Source: Isoetes taiwanensis
Lineage: Eukaryota > Streptophyta > Lycopodiopsida > Isoetales > Isoetaceae
DNA: 64,000 nt
Direction of reading: 5' to 3'
Assembly (NCBI GenBank): GCA_021234155.1
Contig: JAJEKV010000104.1
Location: forward strand, 1,807,900-1,871,899
Both the position numbers and the translations under genes were made by a program. This document shows positions 26,300-38,672 of the stretch, piece by piece; the first letter of the stretch is position 1; the number at the start of each line of letters is the position of its first letter. Below the pieces are notes generated by a model, which worked only from the letters and a program-made list of their open reading frames with translations, was not told the DNA's origin and did not search any database.

Positions 26300-27600
26300 T
26301 TTGTCATGAGGATATTCACAAAGGCAAGTACTTTGTCTGCTGCTTCTCAAAGCTAGTGCTTAATGGTGGTTTTTATCTACTTTTAACTACAACCAGTAGC
26401 TTTCTTTGACATTTTTATAAGGCATGCACCAATTTTTTTTGTTTTGGCTATTGCAGCATCCTACTGCATCACCAATGCAGATTTGCAAATCCTGTATTTC
26501 AACTTCAAAGACTAAGGTAAAACATTCAATAATTGCTTTGCAAAAAAAAATGTACACTTGGAAGACTAGTAAGTGGCAGAATAATGTAAAGATTGGTGGT
26601 GGATTAAGCTAAAAAAGAGGTATTATGGAAAAGAATATTTTGGATTTGGAAGTGAATGTGATCATCAAAGATGGCAATGCTGCAAAAGCACTTACAAAGT
26701 TTTCTATTTTTTTAAGGCATTACAGTATCAGATTGGGAGAAGCTTAAAGCTTTATTTAGCAAACTTGGAGTCCTCATCAAGATTACAATTTCAGTACATG
26801 TGATTGAAATAGTAAATATTAGATCATCGTCTCTTGGTCATTGCTTTCGCACAAGGTGGATTGTTGTTTCTTCATCTTCGTATGTATCGGTTGGGCATAG
26901 TAGTAAATGCACTTGACATAGCCAAAGATATAGATGCTGCAATTTTCAAGAAGTTAGATGGCCTACAACCATGATGAAAATTTTTAGATTGATGGGAATG
27001 CTTCACAATCACTAAGTCCAAGCCTTTTCAAGAATGTTAATCCATAGGCAAAAAAGGTACATGCACCTGCATTTGGCAGCCTTATAACAGAAAATTAATC
27101 TAATGGCAAGACAGGTACATGCACTTGTACTCTGCAACTGTTTTTCAGTAATTTTATATTCATGTGAAAAAACTCACTTTGGATGTCCTCATTGGATCCA
27201 ATTCAGAATATTTCTCACTTTTACATGGAGATTTATATGCTATGACTATCTGAAACCAAATTATGTTTTTCAGATTCCTTCAATCTACAGTGTTCATTAT
27301 GATAGTACTTTATTACTTTTTGAGATTCTACACGATGGAGGTTTTATTTATTTTTGAGTCCTTGCCCAAGCATGGATTTAACTATAGAGATCTCAAGCTT
27401 GTGTTGATACAAGATGGACATGTAATGTTTTTTATTTGATCCTCCACATGAAGTGCAATAAATTACCATATCAGAAGGTGCAACTATTTTTAATAAAGAT
27501 AATTTCATGCATTTTTCTTGACAAGTTTATTCTCATGCAAGTTGTAAATAGTGCTCTCAATGGTGTTACTCATAGATTTCTTGGGAAAGGGCCATTTTAA
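26300..27600. other. Intergenic sequence, no supported gene
   Basis: AT-rich with short frames. A phrase AGGTACATGCAC recurs at 27056 and 27113. No gene or RNA seen. Confidence 0.4.
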
Positions 27601-27788
27601 AAGGAAGGAAGGAAGGAAGGAAGTATATTTTAACGTCCGCGGAGGCCAAACTTGACCTATGAGACGGTACATGCAGTACACAAAGCAGATAAAACCACAC
27701 CAAAAAGACAAATGCTACTATACAATGTGTCCCTACTACTGGGATGAAAAAACCCCCACATGGGAGGAAAAACCCTGGTAGTAGGCTC

Positions 27789-30700
27789 TCAGATCCCTTG
27801 TCCTGTAAGGGATTCTCTAACGGTAGAGACTTGCAAAATGTAGGATGCGAGACGTGCAACCATTGGCGATGCCAGCAATTGATGCAGCGGTGCCTCAGAG
27901 CATCTAAGATCAGCATGTGTTGCTCGGATATGCGTATATGCTGGACACTCTTGCAGAGCATGGTGCTCATCCTCTACTGTCTGCATGTGGCAACACTGGC
28001 ATATTCTCTCATGCCGGGGGATTCTCTGCCCTCCATCTGTAGTCCAACGACCTGTTTCAATTCTGAGATGATGGGACCCCGTCCTCACGGAGGCAATAGC
28101 TCTCCGTTTCTTCATAGATATATGCGCTTTCAAGTACTGGTGTGGGCCATGTTCCAGTGTTGGATTAACTTGCGTGTGGTAGTGCTCTGTTTTAGGCTTT
28201 GCACGAGTGGTTGCATCCCACAGAGTGGTGGCAAAACGCTCATTCAGGTGTGCAACCTGTCCCCGGGCATCGCATAGCCACAATCTGGCGGTAGTCTATA
28301 GACCACGTTAAGAACCCACCCACGACGGTGTTCTCGCCATACCCTCTTCGGTCGTTGTGGCTCTTGTGCCAATAACAAAGCCCTCGGGAAGACGTTGTGC
28401 ATCCATGCCGGTGACCTTGTGGAAATATGCAAGATGTCTGCAAGATAGCGGAATGTTGCGGGGCCGAACCCGTCTCATATAGCAAAATCTGATAAGGCAC
28501 CGTGTCCTTGATACCTAGATCGTATGTTAAGAAGGCCTTTTGCACCCTCTCTAGCTTATCCCGTGTTCTTGCTAATTCTTTGGACCCCGCACCTCTACCC
28601 CATACAACAATACCGGGTTCAACGAGTGCTCAAGCAGTGTGCTCTCGTGCCCCAATCACATAGGTCTATTCTCAGAGCAGCTATTCTCACATAGCATACT
28701 GTGGGCTCTCCATCCCGCCACCGGACCCGTCTTTCCACACAAATATCCCATAACATGCTAGCGCAAAAGTCGATTCCCAGATACTTGAAGGTCCTTACAA
28801 CATCCACCTTCTGTCCTCTATAATAGAGATCTGGGATATCATGCTGCGAGGAGAGGACTGCCATGAGGAGCTTAGTTTTCTGCAGGTTCACCGTCATTCT
28901 GTTGTGTGTCAGAACCCACTAAGAGCGTCCAAATGTCTGCCGCATACTCCCGGGTCAGTATGGGATAGCAAGTCTACATCATCTGCATAGAGCAATTGCC
29001 TTATCTTGTATGCCTCGTAGCCGTGGGCCACCGCCCCCATGTTCTTGCATCCAAGTCTCCAACTTGTCAATGTAGAGACCAAAGAGCGTTGGAGATAATG
29101 GACATCCTGTTTAACCCCTATGGTGCTAGCAACTCGGCGATCCGATGCGGGCAATGCAAAGATATATCCCATCATAGAGTCTATAGATGACATTTTGTAA
29201 GTCATGTGGGGCATGCGGCCTACCGCAAATCTTTGCCACAACAGTCCCGAGGGACCGTATCATATCTTTATCTTGAAATCTACGAAAACAGAGTACAGTC
29301 ACGTCGCGCGTGCGGTAGCTTCCATAAGGATTCCGAGTGAATATATGGTCGATTGTGGAGTGGGCAGGGCTAAACCCCGCTTTGGCCAATCTGACGCGAC
29401 TCCAAATCCTCATTTAATCGAAGTTAACTTCTTCTCCACCACACCTCCGCTAAAAGCTTTGCGAGTAATGGGCTCACCATGATCATGCGGTAGTTCGGCC
29501 GAATCATCCCTGCTTACTGCCTTATGAATTGGGGTGACCTTGCTAACCATCCACTCTCCCGGGGGCCCTCCCTTATGGCACGGTTAATAATCATTGTCGA
29601 GGCCCTAGCAAAGCTGGCCCACCCCATTTCAATAACTCGGCTTGAAGTCCCTGCAAGTCCTTCGCTTTGCCATTAGCCAGGTGTCTAAGGCCCTGTTGGA
29701 TGTCTTCCTCCGTGAGCTACAGCATTTCTCCTACCTGATCTGGAACCCCAGCCGCTGCTCTTTGCTGGGGATCATACGGCTCCTCAAGCGATGCATCCAC
29801 CGGTCTCTGGTAATATTGCCGGGTGGTTGATGCCTCTTGTACAACACCCTACGCGAGAAGGCTTTCGCTCGATCATCAACAAATCAAACATGCGTTGCTG
29901 ATGGTCTGCAATGTACGCATGCTTTTGGATTTCAAGAATGCTCTATAGTCCTGAATGGCCCGCTGCCGCAATTGTGGATCTGAGACGAGGCGTAGTTGGG
30001 TCTTTAGAGCCTTGCACTCAGCGTCAAACCAGGGGATTCGAGGGAATCCTTGCAGGTGTCCATTCACGGCGATCCTCACCGCAAAGCATACACTAGCTGG
30101 CGTGAGTAAGGCATTTACAAGCCATTCCCACCTATCATGTAACGTGCAAAGGGCATCAATCCCCTGCAGTTCACGTTCCAACACAGACTCATATTCTGCT
30201 TGCTTTCGATAGTCGGGGATGTATCTCAACCCCTGATGGTTTCTACTCTGTGATTGCGCTACTGAGTGCTCCCAATCCAAAGTGACATAAAGTGGATAGT
30301 GGTCCGACAAAGCCTCCTCATCTCCCCGCTCAGCCAATTGAGAGCTCGCTGATCATGTCAAGTCCTACCACTGGAGCAAGGAGATAGTCTACCACGCTAG
30401 CTCCACCATCATGTCTATCGCTCTTGCAAGTAAAACCCCCTGATTGCGGCCATCTGATCATACCATTGCACACTACCATGTCAAAGACCTGACAGAGTTG
30501 GACCAACTCCCTTCCAAAGGCGTTGGATCAGATCTTGAGACTGTCTGGCATGTTGGGGTGCAGCTGTTTCAAGCCAGAGTGGGTCAGAATCGGCCTCTCC
30601 CTGGAAGGTAACCGACTGCAGCTGTGCAGTGCGGGCATTGAAATCTCCTAACAAGAGCACATGCCCTTGCTGGCGATATTGCTCTATGTCATCATACAGA

Positions 30701-31091
30701 TCTCTGTAAGGCATTTGTACATCCGTGTCTGCCTCCTGGACCTGGTAGAACTTAGAGGCTGCATGGGGTATATAACAGCATGCAATAAATAATGGACGAT
30801 CTTTGAGGCTCCAAAGATTCTCACCCACGGTGGCGGTTAAGTCCGTCGACCTTGTGGAGCGAGACCGTGGCTGCTATAGCATCTTTGAAGTAGCATGCCA
30901 CCCCTCCATATCCTCGCTTGCCATGGCGCATTAGCGGCGAAAGCACCGGTATCCCAGATGTCCGGCACTGATGCCCACGATATTCCCATGTCTCTTGCAA
31001 GAAGACGATGTCCATACCTCATGGCGATCCCAACAAGGCCACGCCCTTCTTCCAGGGAATCCCCTACAGTTCCATGATACAAGTCGAGCAC
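27789..31091 (-). pseudogene. Degenerate LINE ORF2
   Basis: Pieces in successive frames follow the expected order. Endonuclease: VFLQETWEYRG near 31005, GDFNARTAQ near 30655, LSDHYPLY near 30305. Pre-RT linker: near 30060, IPWFDAECKALKTQ. RT: GFSPAHSTIDHIF near 29370, LLYADDVDLLS near 28990, then LQKTKLLMAVLSS. C-terminal knuckle: CQCCHMQTVEDEHHALQEC near 27985, intact in sequence. The RT catalytic YADD survives. The interval 29410-29870 and several junctions need frame changes. Confidence 0.8.
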
Positions 31092-31239
31092 ATCCCCTAT
31101 GCCGCCTGTGGGCGGTTGTCCCGCACCAGGCTCCCCGAGGAGGTTGCAGGGGGCCGTTCAGTGGTGCCCGAGCACCGGGTCCCGGTTGTTGCATCCGGGT
31201 TTGCCGTCTCCCTGAGGTGAAAGGTCTAGATGTCCCCGG

Positions 31240-32394
31240 CCCCATTGCCGCCTCCTCTGCCTCTTGTTGGCCGCGGAGGTACAAACACCTTCATCTTGCC
31301 ATTAACCAAGCCTCCGCCGATCCCCCGCCTGTCGACTTGCCTGATTTTTGTGCTCCTCTCGCCTCTCCTTTTGTTGCACCGGAGTAAGATCTCGTGTCCA
31401 AGTATATTGATGTCCCTTCAATCGGCTAGCGTTGCAAAGAATAGAGTCTTGGATGCCCGGTCCAACATCGGAATTTGACCGGTCCGGGGTCTCATGTTTG
31501 GCCCCCGACTGGGTCGGGTTTCTCACCCCCAAATCTCGCGGTTGTAGTCCGTCCAAAGACTGGGCATTAAGCTTAGCGGGCCAGATCTTCCCCATGATCT
31601 TCGGGCAAGCCCCGACAATGAGGTTCAGCCGACGGGATTGGCGATCCCCGCTCCCTCGCTAAGGACCTCGATTCCACTCCCTGGCCACCTCCCCTCCGGC
31701 ATTAGGCGACTTGCTGATGCCGCCTCGGGCAAGACTGCTCGTTTCATCTCCGAGGAGATCATACATCTCGGTGAAACTCGGCCATCCTCTTCTCTAGGGC
31801 CGAGCCCGGGTGCCGCTTCCTCGCCCTTCCGGTTGTCTCTTTTCCGTGGTGTCCAACCTTGCTTGCATCCGATGCATTCTAGCTTCATGGTCTGCAAGAC
31901 GGGGGGCTTCTGATGCCAACCCGTAATCTGTTCCCACCGCTTGCCCGAGCTCTCTCTGCGGTTGTGATATCTCATCTCACACCCGCCGATGGATCCTATC
32001 AATCCGGTTGGGTAACCTCATTCGATGATTGAGATGTTGCCATGAATTCACTTCTTAACTGAGCGACAATACCCCGTGCTTGACTGCGCTCGAAGTCGGC
32101 CAGCCCAAAGCGGTCATTCAATGGCCGCACCTGCTCTTCTAATGTGGAGATCCGTTCTCTCTCCTTCACCAACTGTTTCTTGAGGATGGCTACTGTTGGC
32201 TGGGTGTCTCTTTGTGCCTCCATACTTGCCAATCTATCCTGTACTGCTGTCAACTTTGCCTCCAAGGCTCGTATATTCTCGGACTGCGTGACATGCTCTG
32301 AGGGAGAGGAGCCCTCTCCTTTCCGTGCTCGCTTCTTTAGTGCATGCAGCTTCTCTTCCATTGTCTGCTGCCTGAGAGTCACGTCCTGGGTCAT
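31240..32394 (-). pseudogene. Degenerate LINE ORF1
   Basis: The frame 31999-32394 starts with ATG and encodes a strongly predicted coiled coil (LEAKLTAVQDRLASMEAQ, ERERISTLEEQV). After frame changes the C-terminal part reads LKGHQYTWTRDLTPVQQKE near 31420. That corresponds to LKGKKVWINDDFTKLQ in the intact ORF1 at 24120, so the ORF1p order coiled coil, RNA-binding core, C-terminal domain holds. A Gly/Pro/Arg-rich stretch around 31640-31990 is hard to frame. Confidence 0.65.
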
Positions 32395-32469
32395 TTAGAG
32401 TCTCACTACTGCAAGTCTGAACCTGAGGCCAAGTCTATTGTGAAGTCCCTGATTCTGAACCCAAAGCTC

Positions 32470-32900
32470 CCCAAGCTCCAGATATGATCAGAAACGTGTG
32501 GCCAGCACCACGAGCGCTTCAGGGTTTTCAGAGCGTTTTATTGGCAGCCCAGAAATCTACAATTTTGCTTTGGAAATATGACTCAACCACATGCAAATCA
32601 CATACCTACTGAAAGGTCTCTGAGAGGGCTTTCCAACGCAACAAATTTCAGCTGAAACGGAGCTCTGGATCTCTCGATATGATCAGAAACATGCGACCAG
32701 GACCATGAGCGCTTTAGGGTTTCTGGGGGCCGGATGTGCAGTCTGGAAATCTGTGATTTTGACAAAGATATAAGCCACAATCAATGGCAAATCATATATC
32801 TATTCAAAGATCGCTGAGAGGGCTCTCCATCGCAACAAATTTCAGCTGAAACAGGCTTCTGGATCTCCAGATATGAGCAAGAACGCGTGACCGGAAAGGA
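32470..32900 (-). repeat. Tandem repeat, period about 195 bp
   Basis: The phrase GATATGATCAGAAAC recurs at 32481, 32676 and (as GATATGAGCAAGAAC) 32870. The intervening AACAAATTTCAGCTGAAAC block recurs at about 32640 and 32838. About 2.2 copies lie directly upstream of the ORF1 start of the minus-strand LINE, which suggests LINE 5' UTR monomers, though an unrelated satellite cannot be excluded. Confidence 0.7.
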
Positions 32901-33339
32901 GCTGAAGAGAAAGGGTATGGAAAAAGAGAAATATCAGAAGATGAGTTTGTCCCATTCTCATGTGGTTGATAGTCATGAGATATCATGGGCAGTTCAAACC
33001 AATGACTCACACATGCATTTCACTTTTACACATGCTAAGATGTTATTTGCAGGAGAAGTTTAGATATCACAGAAGCATCCAAAAAGTTTGGTATTAGCCC
33101 CTTGGTGATGTGTTCCATGTGGAGTTGCATATCTAGAGCTCCATCATGAACTAAAATACACCAATGAACTAGAATATAAATATGTTTTGCATATTGTACC
33201 TATCTGTAGTTGATATAAACTACTTCTAAATGTGATAGTTTAAGCATAAGTTTTGGGTCTCTCTCCCAAATTTTATACTTTAGAGAAATGTTTAGTTACC
33301 CTGCACATTCCTTATAAAGCGTTGTTTTCTATAACACTC

Positions 33340-36300
33340 ATTTGGATGTGGATCGATTGGAACCCTATGTCGATCTATATGATGACATACATCAGCACAA
33401 ACAATTGGGCAGGGTTATGTTGCTTGGCGACTTTAATGCACGCACAGGAGCAAAGCAGGTTCCAATATTTGACCCCCTGGCAGAGGACGTCTTGCAGTTG
33501 AACCCCGCAGAGGTGGCTTGGTCAAGGATATCAGATGACAGCCATATTTCGCGCTATGGCAGGCAGTTGTTGTTGCTGGGTAGTATCTTTGACCTTGTTA
33601 TTTGTAATGGGTTGGCACAATGGCCGTCTTCCAGTTGCTACACTTGTAGACAGGAGAACCAAGGGGGCGGCTCCAGTGTGGTGGATTATCTGGCGGTTGA
33701 GGAACGAGATCTACACCTGGGTTACTCATTTTTCCATCGGGACGACACTTTCGGGGCGAGGAAGTAGATTCGGACCACCGCCCCTCGCTCATGCATCTCC
33801 ATTGGGAGGCTTCCCTGCACCTGCTTGCTTCCACACATCGGGTGCCCCACCGCACTGGACTACGACGACCGCGAGGGGGCTATGCCCAGTTTGCTTGAGC
33901 ATGATCCGCGGGACACCCTGCAACTCCCCACACTTCAAGAGCAATCTGGTGAGCTGACTCACCTGCTTCTGACGGCTGCTGAAAGATGCTTTGGGAGAGG
34001 CCGCTCACGGCGAACCACAGGCACTACCACCTTTCCCCGCAACAAATGGTTTGATGATGAGTGTCCTGAGCTCAAACGCCTTTCCCAAGCAAGTCATCGA
34101 TCCCATCTCCCGCCCACGGCCATCACTCAATACCGCTCATTTCTCAAGAACAAGAAGGCCAGATACCTCGCAGAGCATCAGCAACAGATGTTTGGTCTCC
34201 TGGACCGGCACCCCAGGACATTCTAGAGAAGGGTCTTGAGCAAGCCTGCACAGCCCACAGGGAACATCACCTCGGAGCAATGGGTACAAGATTTGCAACA
34301 AATGCGACCACCTCGGGGGGGCACCAGTCCCTCCACAGATAGGCATCGGGTGGATATCACAGAAGGGGATGTTATAATGGGCCTACAGCGTCTAGCTAAT
34401 GGCAAGGCAGCAGATTTAGATGGCATGCGCGTAACTTCAAATGGGTTTGGGCCTCCATCGGTGCCTGTCCTCACGGCATTGTTCAATAAAGCATTGCGAG
34501 AAGGCTTCCCTACGCAATGGACCACTAGCAGAGTAGTGCCCATATACAAAGCAGGGGACCCTCAATGCCCGGCCAACTACCGTACTATTATGGTCAGCTC
34601 TCTCTTGCAAAAACTTGGTATCGGCATCCTTGAGCAAATGACACAATATGGGCAGAGGAAACCGGAGGTGCGAGCTCTTACATAGGCAGGTTTCGCCCGG
34701 ACATTCCACCATTGATCATATCTTCACTCTGCAAGACATTGATTGAGGATAGCAGGAATCGCCCGGCAGATCCCGTGATTTGTTGTTTCGTCGATTTTGC
34801 AAAAGCGTTCACACCGCGATTACCCGCAACAAGCTCGGGACAGATTATGCGGCGGTGGGGACCCCCGGACTTGCGTAATCACACGGTATAGGTCAGACGA
34901 GGCATGCTCGTGCCAGATCACATCAGCAGCACAGCCGGTAATCAGTAGCATTGGAGTGCGTCAGGGTTGCCCCCTCTCCCCCACACTCTTTGGCCTATAC
35001 ATTGATCAGTTGGAAGATTGGCTCTCTGAGCATGGAGGCGCGGGCGCACATCTCATGCATCACACAATCCAAAGAACTCATATATGCCGATGATGTCAAC
35101 CTCATGGCCTATACTCCGGAGGACATGCAAAGGTCACCGGATGCTCTTGACACTTTTGCCAATTCACCGGCATGCGAAGTTAACTTGGCCAAAATTAGGT
35201 GTTTGCTAGTTGCATCGTCCCGTCGGCCAAAGGCTTCCCACCTTCACTTACCGGGGGCAAGAGGTAGAGGTGGCTCCAACCTACAAGTACTTGGGGATTG
35301 AGTTCTCAACTACCACCCATTGGGATGCGGCTATCGGGTTGCGGGTCACGGCGGGTTGGAAAGCACTATATGCCATGCGAACAACAGCCCACAAGGCGTA
35401 GTTGTATGCCCAGGGGCCACCAAATACATTTGTTTCGGGCCTTGGTTGAGCCGGTCCTTTTGTATGGGGCGTAGTGTGGGGTCCAAAGGATATCCCTCAA
35501 CACTGAAGGACCTCGAGCAGGTGCGTAAGGCCTTCTTGGCACGGGCCCCGGGTGAAGTCTACGATTCCATACCGCATCCTACTCCGTGAGATGTGCTTTC
35601 TACCCCTCCAACGGGCCGCATTGGAACGCCATATCGTTTACTTCCAAAAGGTGGTCGCGATGGTCGATACACGATTGCCCCATCTTGCTTTGGCCACAAA
35701 GAATGGGTCCCCAACACCTGAAATCCTGCTGAAAGACAAGCAAGCTCGGTGGTTCTCACGCCGGGCGCGGCAGTAAACAGATCGCCCAGTCAGACAAAGA
35801 AAGATCGCGATGCACTTAAACTGCACCTAGATGCTACTTTCCTTCGCAAGCTCGGGATGCGAGAGGCTCGACGACGCGTTAAGCTGGCACACTATCGGTA
35901 GCAAGTCAATCCTAGGCTCACAAGAGGCCCACACCAAAGATTTGTACACCCAAATTTGCCCATGAAGAAGCCGGGCAGACTTATAGCTTCCATTCGCGAC
36001 GGGTGCACATCAGCCCGTGATTTGAAACAGTATTGGGCTCCTGAAGCACGAGCAAAGGCTTTGCTAGTGTTGCCACCAGGGCGCGATTGAGGATGAATGT
36101 CATACCCTCCAGATCTGCCCGGCAGTTGTCCGAGAGAGGTATACTAGTGCCTGGCCAGCCGTTGCATCAGTTATTGACTACAGCATCAATGGGTTTGTTG
36201 GGGTCATACCTCCAGGAGGTTATGGATGCACGGACTCGTTTGTGTTCTACGGGACGGTCTTGAACTGTCCTATGCAATTGTACAGTCTGCCAGCATGCTT

Positions 36301-36470
36301 ATTACTGCTAAGGTTTTTCCCTCGAAAACCCTTCGGGGCGGGGGTTTTTTAATCCTGTCAGTAATACGCTTGCTGCTCTCTTTTTGTTTGGGTCCCATAG
36401 GCCAATTGGTCTCCGTGGACGCTAAAAACCTATTCTATTCTATTCTATTCTATTCTATTCTATTGAAATT
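33340..36470 (+). mobile_element. 5'-truncated LINE (copy E), plus strand
   Basis: Starts inside the endonuclease (VDRLEPYVDLYDDIHQ, GDFNARTGAKQ near 33425). It continues through the pre-RT region (FPRNKWFDDECPELKR near 34035), RT (NGKAADLDG, NYRTIMVSSLLQKL, VRQGCPLSPTLFGLY, ELIYADDVNLMA near 35085) and the end of RT (APTYKYLGIEFSTTTHWDA). The knuckle (CQGA-IEDECHTL near 36080) follows in another frame. The 3' UTR has a UUCG-capped hairpin (36320-36350), the terminal stem (36400-36411) and a (TATTC)n tail at 36430-36463. At least ten frame changes. Confidence 0.85.
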
Positions 36471-36608
36471 CATCCTTTGAATAAAAAGTTAATGCATTGA
36501 TGATATGGTCATCAGAAAATTTCAACAATAAAAATAATTACAAAATCAAATCACATCCATTCTTGCAAGCATCAACCTGTGCTATTAAACTTCAGAATTT
36601 AAATACAG

Positions 36609-38672
36609 ATGATAAGAGCCAGCCTTCTACATCATCTACTCCTACCTCATGGGACAGCCACTTCAACTGCAATAACTTGGCCTTCTGCTACTCGTATGCC
36701 TGAGGAACTGAAGTTCAACCCTGCTGAGGAAAACAAGCTTGCAGAACAGACAGCAAAAAAGCTCGAAGAGTTTAAAAATTTTTATCCAATGGGGGTGAAT
36801 TGGTTCACAAAAATAAGTATCTTCAACTGCGAGACAGCTCCAGCAACAATGACGCACAGATTCCGATCTAACGATCACGTGCAAACGCTAATAAGGAGCT
36901 TCAAGAAGTGCCCTACAGAGGTTCTCACTCCGGCAGATGTTGTGCCTTTTGACCACATCACAAAGTAAGTACTTTGTATACATACATGAGTTTTATGTAT
37001 TAAAATACTAAATTACTTTCTTTCGCAGGAAAATAATTACTTGGTCGAGGCCTAAGGAGCTTGACAACAAAAAATTCTACACTATTTCTGGAAACCACAG
37101 CATATTTGTTGCTCAGATCCTTTGCCCTGTGATGGGCAGCGTCGAACAACGCCTGGAGTTTGCTAAAGTTTATGCCAAAAGAAGAATGTGGGTGCTCAAT
37201 GGAAACCTGTCCAACAGTGAGTACATCCAATTATCTCTTCAATGCAACAACATAATTGTAGACACTGTGTATAGAGAGCCACTAGTGGAGAAGCTTCAAC
37301 AATTGCGTAATCAACACAAGGCTTTCGGTTGCCCTCCACAAGGACCAACGGGCAAAATAGTAACATCAGCTTGGAAGGTAAGCCTATTCACTTTTTGCTG
37401 AAGCAGATCGCGACCACGATCCTAACCAGCATTTCTTTTCAGGATTTTGTTGAAGTGGCGACCACTACATTGAAGGTCAAAGAACTTAAAGACGAAAAGC
37501 AGTTTCTGTTTATGCACGACGAACCATGGGCAAAGTTCATGGAGGTTGTAAATAAGTGGGCAGGACGGAAGCTATCAGATGATCATGGGGAACTGCCAGA
37601 AAAGCCAACAAAAGATTTTTTCAATAAAATATTTCTTGTTACAAGAAGGAAGGAAGCACTTTGTACTTGTTTCATCTACTTGTATCTTCGGGGTAGAGCA
37701 TTAGGTGGTATCATGTCTTCAGTTGGTCACAAGATTTCCGGCTTTGAATGGTTTTTTGGAGCTATTTCTGTTTTCTGTTTTCTGTTCAGAATTGCAATAT
37801 AAGATCCATTAAGGGGTCACTACATGTTAAAATACTTTCTATCTCGCCTATTTATGGAGCCATTTTGGAATAAGGTTTGTACCAATTTTATTATATAAAT
37901 AAAAATCCATCTAGCCTTCAGGTACCTTTGTGGCATGAATAATGCGGAGGTAGCCCAACTTATGGACGAGATTCTGGTGGGAAAGACATTTTTGAAGGTG
38001 CAACCTGGATATACCGGCAGGCCTGACTGCAAGCAGAGGACCTTAGACCTCAGAACTCTGACCTTGATGCACCGTGAGGTGCTATCATATGCCAATTGCT
38101 TGTTAGATAAACAATACAGCAGCATGGAGGAGCTTGTGGCACTCTTCCCTGAGCTCAATGAACAGAGGCTACTTGATATAGCATGTATGGATTTTGATTA
38201 TATCAAGGCCAACTATAACAAGGATCACGTCCAGGGAAATCTTCTGAGTGTTTTTTTAGAAGCTATTTTAGCTATACTCAAACCAGATGAAGCAAGCAAA
38301 CTGAAAGAAAAGAGAAACATTGTGCAAGCAGTAACAAAATCTGGTATTCTTGTGAGGGGGCAAGTAACAGAAAATGCTACAATGGCTTTTATTGACATGC
38401 GCAGTTTCAACACTGTCTGGGAAGTTAAAAAGTACACGAATCTATTCAACAGGATTGCAAGTATGACAACTGCAAAGGTGTATCACATCGTCATGTTCTT
38501 GAGATCGGTCCACTTGCCAAACTGCTTGTACAGCCAAAGTCAGATCGAGGGGAGTTCACATATCTCCACGGGTGCTTATGAAGAACAGGGCTGGGTTAGC
38601 AAGAAAACGGTTAAGGAATTTCAGTATTACGTCAGCCATGTAACGATCAATAGAAGTGAGGCGCGTATCTAG
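36609..38672 (+). pseudogene. ParB/Srx-like protein gene, copy 1 (spliced, 3'-truncated)
   Basis: Four exon pieces. One ends at 36964 (SNDHVQTLIRSF... DVVPFDHIT). Intron 36965-37028 (GTAAGT to TTCGCAG). Exon 37029-37377. Intron 37378-37442 (GTAAGC to TTTTCAG). Exon from 37443 (FVEVATTTLKV...). An intron with an unplaced donor ends at 37921, and the last exon is 37922-38672. The second exon carries YTISGNHSIFVAQIL, like the G-x-H/R-x-x-A motif of ParB and sulfiredoxin-fold proteins. The exons align in order with the minus-strand gene at 47336-51901. This copy lacks that gene's N-terminal and lysine-rich exons and its C-terminal methyltransferase-like part, and starts 140 bp after a LINE tail. 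No nonsense codon is seen in the aligned exons. The ParB assignment rests on a short motif and overall pattern only. Confidence 0.55.

Larger units (their letters stand above)
27601..32900 (-). mobile_element. Nearly full-length LINE (copy D), degenerate
   Basis: Sense is minus. From high coordinates: a ~195-bp tandem repeat (32470-32900), ORF1 (32394 down to about 31240), ORF2 (about 31091 down to 27789), and a 3' UTR with the hairpin near 27745-27785. The terminal stem GGCC-AAACTT-GACC (27644-27657) and a (CCTT)n tail (27601-27622) close it. Numerous frameshifts and stops mean it cannot be active. It is the only copy besides the one at 20725 that reaches ORF1. Confidence 0.85.

Noticed and set aside
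33535-34346. Alternative-frame proteins rich in Pro and Arg
   Set aside because: Frame shadows and frameshift by-products of the plus-strand LINE copy E.
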